NCBI GenBank assembly: GCA_021809235.1
Contig: JAKBAG010000003.1
Span: 1 to 34,728, forward strand
Length of the DNA stretch: 34,728 nt
Source: Acidobacteriota bacterium
Lineage (GTDB): Bacteria > Acidobacteriota > Terriglobia > Terriglobales > Acidobacteriaceae
Reading direction: 5' to 3'
Of this stretch, positions 31,316-34,728 are shown piece by piece. The notes beneath the pieces are model-generated. The model did not search any database, was not told the origin of the DNA, and worked only from the letters and a program-made list of their open reading frames with translations. The translations under genes and the position numbers were made by a program. The stretch's first letter is position 1; each line of letters starts with the position of its first letter.

Positions 31316-31837
31316 ATGGAAGCCAGCAAAATCGAAAACCTCAAAGAACTCATCGCCTTCCTCAAGGAAAATGACGTAGCCGAGTTTGATCTCGACCGCG
31401 ACGACGTCAAAATCCGTCTTAAGTTCGCCTCTGCCGTTGTACAGCCAGCTGCTTCCCCCAGTGCCGGTCTTGATCTGGCCTCTCTGGCCCGCCTCATGGC
31501 TGTTGCTCCCGCTGCTCCGGCTCCGGTGGCAGCAGCAGCTCCGGTTACCCAGGCGCCGGCCGCGCCGGCAGCTTCGGCAGCTCCGGCGGAGGAGAATCTC
31601 CACATCGTCAAGTCGCCCATCGTCGGCACCTTTTACGCTTCTCCTGCACCCGGCTCGCCTGCCTTTGTCTCCATTGGCGACCGCGTCACCCAGGGCCAGG
31701 TCATCTGCATTGTCGAAGCCATGAAGCTCATGAACGAGATCGAGGCAGACGCCGCCGGAGAGGTCGTCAAGTGTCTGGTCACCAACGGGCAGCCGGTTGA
31801 GTATGGTCAGCCGCTCTTCGCCATCCGGACGGTCTGA
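31316..31837 (+). CDS. accB: biotin carboxyl carrier protein of acetyl-CoA carboxylase
   Basis: The 173-aa BCCP carries biotin between the carboxylase and carboxyltransferase of acetyl-CoA carboxylase, the first step of fatty acid synthesis. The N-terminal domain (IENLKELIAFLKENDVAEFDLDRDD) is followed by an Ala/Pro-rich mobile linker (about 45-92). The biotinyl domain (LHIVKSPIVGTFYASPAPGS) has the EAMKLMNE motif, with K137 as the biotinylated lysine. The ribosome site GGAAG lies nine bases before the ATG. accC begins seven bases after the stop. Confidence 0.97.
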   Translation: MEASKIENLKELIAFLKENDVAEFDLDRDDVKIRLKFASAVVQPAASPSAGLDLASLARLMAVAPAAPAPVAAAAPVTQAPAAPAASAAPAEENLHIVKSPIVGTFYASPAPGSPAFVSIGDRVTQGQVICIVEAMKLMNEIEADAAGEVVKCLVTNGQPVEYGQPLFAIRTV

Positions 31838-31844
31838 CGTGCCC

Positions 31845-33197
<1,353 letters not shown>

Positions 33198-33319
33198 GTA
33201 ACCACTCCGTCGTTGCGGCCTGCCGCAGGATTCATCGCCTTTTATTCGCTTTTTAATTTGTACTGTGCTAGCCTTGCATCACCTCCCGCTACGGGAAAAA
33301 GATTCAAGGAGATACCACC

Positions 33320-33826
33320 ATGGATGCCATCCGCGAACTTCTCGCCGAATACGACCGCGAAATCGCCATCACCCGCCGGATGCTGGCTGCCATACCCGCC
33401 GATGCGGACTTCAACTTCCGCTCCCATCCCAAATCCATGACGCTCGGTCGCCTCGCTGGCCACACCGCGGAGATATTCACCGAGTGGCCTGTCGCCACGC
33501 TATCGCTCGACGTTCTCGACATGCATTCCGGCTTCACGCCGTACTCGGCTACCAGCACAGCCGAACTGCTCCAGAAGTTCGACACCGAGCTGGCGAAGTC
33601 CAAAGCAGTGCTGGCATCCTTTGACCCTGCGCGTTGGATGGACACCTGGAAACTCACCATGGGCGATCAGGTCTTCGTCCAGGGGCCCAAGTGGGAGATA
33701 TTCCGCACCTGGGTGCTCAGCCACGGCATCCATCATCGCGCCCAGCTAGGCGTCGATTTGCGTCTGATGGGAGCCAAAATCCCTGGCACCTACGGACCTT
33801 CCGCCGACGAGATGCCAGGCGCCTGA
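33320..33826 (+). CDS. DinB-fold protein (DinB/YfiT metal-binding superfamily)
   Basis: The 168-aa four-helix protein has the three-histidine metal site of the family: H48 in LAGHTAE, and H135 and H139 in SHGIHHRAQL. The family includes damage-induced proteins and thiol-transferases using bacillithiol or mycothiol, but most members have no known substrate. The ATG has AAGGAG eight bases upstream. An extended -10-like TGCTAGCCT lies about 55 bp before the start (33264-33272). It stands 122 bp after accC, and thiE starts 15 bp downstream. Confidence 0.88.
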   Translation: MDAIRELLAEYDREIAITRRMLAAIPADADFNFRSHPKSMTLGRLAGHTAEIFTEWPVATLSLDVLDMHSGFTPYSATSTAELLQKFDTELAKSKAVLASFDPARWMDTWKLTMGDQVFVQGPKWEIFRTWVLSHGIHHRAQLGVDLRLMGAKIPGTYGPSADEMPGA

Positions 33827-33841
33827 ATTCCGGATCTGACC

Positions 33842-34501
33842 ATGACCCTCCCCCACTCCTACTCCATCCCCAATCTGTATCCCATTCTCGACGCGGGCAT
33901 TCTTCCGACTCAGGCAGAGGCCCGCGTGGAGTTTCTCACGCAGCTCGGCAGGGAACTGGCCGCTACTGACCTCATGCTGCTCGAATACCGGAATAAGCGG
34001 GATACCGACGCTCAGGTCTTTGCCGACGCTCAGATTCTGCGCGCGCTGCTGCCAGCCGACCATGTCCGTCTTGTTCTCGATGATCGTGTCGACGTAGCCC
34101 TTGCCGCAGGATTCGATGGCGTTCATGTGGACGCAGGAGATTTGCCGCCGCTTGCCGCACGTGCCCTGCTCGGCAAGGAGCGCATCGTCGGCACCTCTGC
34201 CAGCAGCGAAACTGCGCTTACTGCCGCTCTCGCCCAACCAGTCGATTACATCGCTTTCGGCCCGATTTTCCCCACCACGACCAAGCAGACCGATGCGACC
34301 CCCATCGGGATCAATGGCGTCCGCCGCTTTCGCGCACTCGCTGGCAACGCGCCGGTACTCGTTGCCGCCGCAGGCATCACGCTGGACACTGCCCCCGCCA
34401 TCCTTGCAGCAGGCGCAAGTGCCGTTGCCGTCTCGGCTGCCATCTTTCGCGCAGAAAATCCCGCAGCCGAGATTTGCAAATGGCTGAAAGTGCTGGCGTA
34501 A
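33842..34501 (+). CDS. thiE: thiamine-phosphate synthase-like protein
   Basis: The 219-aa TIM-barrel product would join HMP-PP and HET-P to make thiamine phosphate. It shows YPILDA at the start of strand 1, LMLLEYRNKRDTD (in place of the usual QxRxK), VRLVLDDRVDVALAAGFDGVHVD (diphosphate/Mg region), IVGTSASS, YIAFGPIFPTTTKQTDATPI (the conserved GPIFxTxTK) and PVLVAAAGIT. The second and third motifs depart from the E. coli form, as EYRNK instead of QYRxK and HVDAGDLP instead of HLGQxDLP. The fold is clear, the exact activity slightly less so. The start has only a weak upstream site. It is probably co-transcribed with the DinB-fold gene. Confidence 0.88.
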   Translation: MTLPHSYSIPNLYPILDAGILPTQAEARVEFLTQLGRELAATDLMLLEYRNKRDTDAQVFADAQILRALLPADHVRLVLDDRVDVALAAGFDGVHVDAGDLPPLAARALLGKERIVGTSASSETALTAALAQPVDYIAFGPIFPTTTKQTDATPIGINGVRRFRALAGNAPVLVAAAGITLDTAPAILAAGASAVAVSAAIFRAENPAAEICKWLKVLA

Positions 34502-34594
34502 TCGTCACAAAGCGACGCAAGACTCCGGACGAAAAATAATCTTCTCGAAGTGGCATGGAATTATTCGATTTCTGCCATACTTGTCCCCAGATTG

Positions 34595-34635
34595 CAAAAC
34601 CGCGTTGGGCACTCTGCCCGACGCGGTTTTGTTTT
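34595..34635. terminator. strong bidirectional intrinsic terminator after thiE
   Basis: A 16-bp stem (34595-34610 with 34616-34631) has one G-T wobble and a 5-base ACTCT loop. It begins CAAAACCGCG and ends CGCGGTTTTG, so a U-run follows the stem whichever way it is read. It stands between thiE and the convergent partial gene. Confidence 0.9.
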
Positions 34636-34660
34636 CCATCCAATTTCCTGGGAGGTGGAG

Positions 34661-34728
34661 TCAGTGCTGCAAGCCAAACGGACGCTCGAAGTGCCAGACC
34701 AGCTCGGCATAGCCGAATTGCAGATTCC
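34661..34728 (-). CDS. 3' end of a convergent gene (C-terminal 21 residues or so), unidentified
   Basis: On the minus strand the frame from the window edge to the TGA at 34661-34663 reads NLQFGYAELVWHFERPFGLQH. The aromatic-rich composition and high GC at third codon positions look coding, and the bidirectional terminator 25 bp further on fits a convergent pair. The fragment is too short to assign a family. Confidence 0.5.
   Translation of the reverse strand, partial: NLQFGYAELVWHFERPFGLQH

Noticed and set aside
34664..34728. A plus-strand gene starting at GTG 34664 with GGGAGG upstream
   Set aside because: The minus-strand reading has better codon use and amino-acid composition, and the bidirectional terminator fits a convergent gene. 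The plus reading is not excluded.

Overview
The window looks like chromosomal housekeeping DNA from a moderately GC-rich bacterium, most likely an Acidobacteriota member (Terriglobus/Granulicella/Acidobacterium-like). This is inferred from the gene mix, the codon use and the protein variants (Smc with a long head insertion, an Nramp with a DNDSGG motif, coupled XerD/XerC, PPi-type PFK); no search could be run. There is no prophage, insertion sequence, CRISPR array or intact RNA gene. Novelty here lies in unusual versions of core proteins and in intergenic structure, not in an accessory island.

Layout. 1-5614 (minus): smc, then purC, then the 5' part of a CvpA-family gene. A CRP-type operator lies before purC, and a large inverted repeat with DnaA-box-like ends lies before smc. 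5836-10154: an unrecognised exported/membrane protein (minus), a non-canonical Nramp transporter (plus), a Nudix hydrolase and a HAD phosphatase (minus). 10155-15855 (plus): translationally coupled xerD-xerC, then leuS with a membrane-protein gene overlapping its stop codon. 15822-18612 (minus): an S41 C-terminal processing protease followed by an exported purine-nucleoside permease/nucleosidase-family protein. 18898-21828 (plus): a SurA-like parvulin with a long lysine-rich tail and a YhaM-type 3'-5' exoribonuclease, each followed by an intrinsic terminator. 21904-24996 (minus): two different APC-family amino acid permeases in tandem. 25181-27007 (plus): a long-chain acyl-CoA synthetase, overlapped antisense by a small membrane-protein gene. 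27751-30044 (plus): an EF-P paralogue with an EfpL/YeiP-type loop, a PPi-type phosphofructokinase and a stand-alone excisionase-like HTH protein. 30182-33197 (plus): M24 peptidase, accB and accC. 33320-34501 (plus): a DinB-fold protein and thiE. The window ends with a strong hairpin terminator and the tail of a convergent gene.

How the genes work together. Chromosome maintenance (Smc, XerC/XerD), translation (LeuRS, the EF-P homologue), purine metabolism (PurC, the nucleoside permease-family protein), fatty-acid metabolism (AccB/AccC for malonyl-CoA, FadD for acyl activation), envelope protein folding and proteolysis (SurA-like protein, S41 protease) and glycolysis (PFK) are represented. Most transcription units are short, with one to three genes each. 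Several start regions carry extended -10 elements beginning TGCTA.

The items most worth a second look are: the ~78-bp inverted repeat upstream of smc; the ~250-residue basic repeat tail on the SurA-like protein; the ~95-residue acidic insertion in the Smc head; the ARGG-loop EF-P; the DSGG/APW Nramp; and the PPi-type signature of the PFK.
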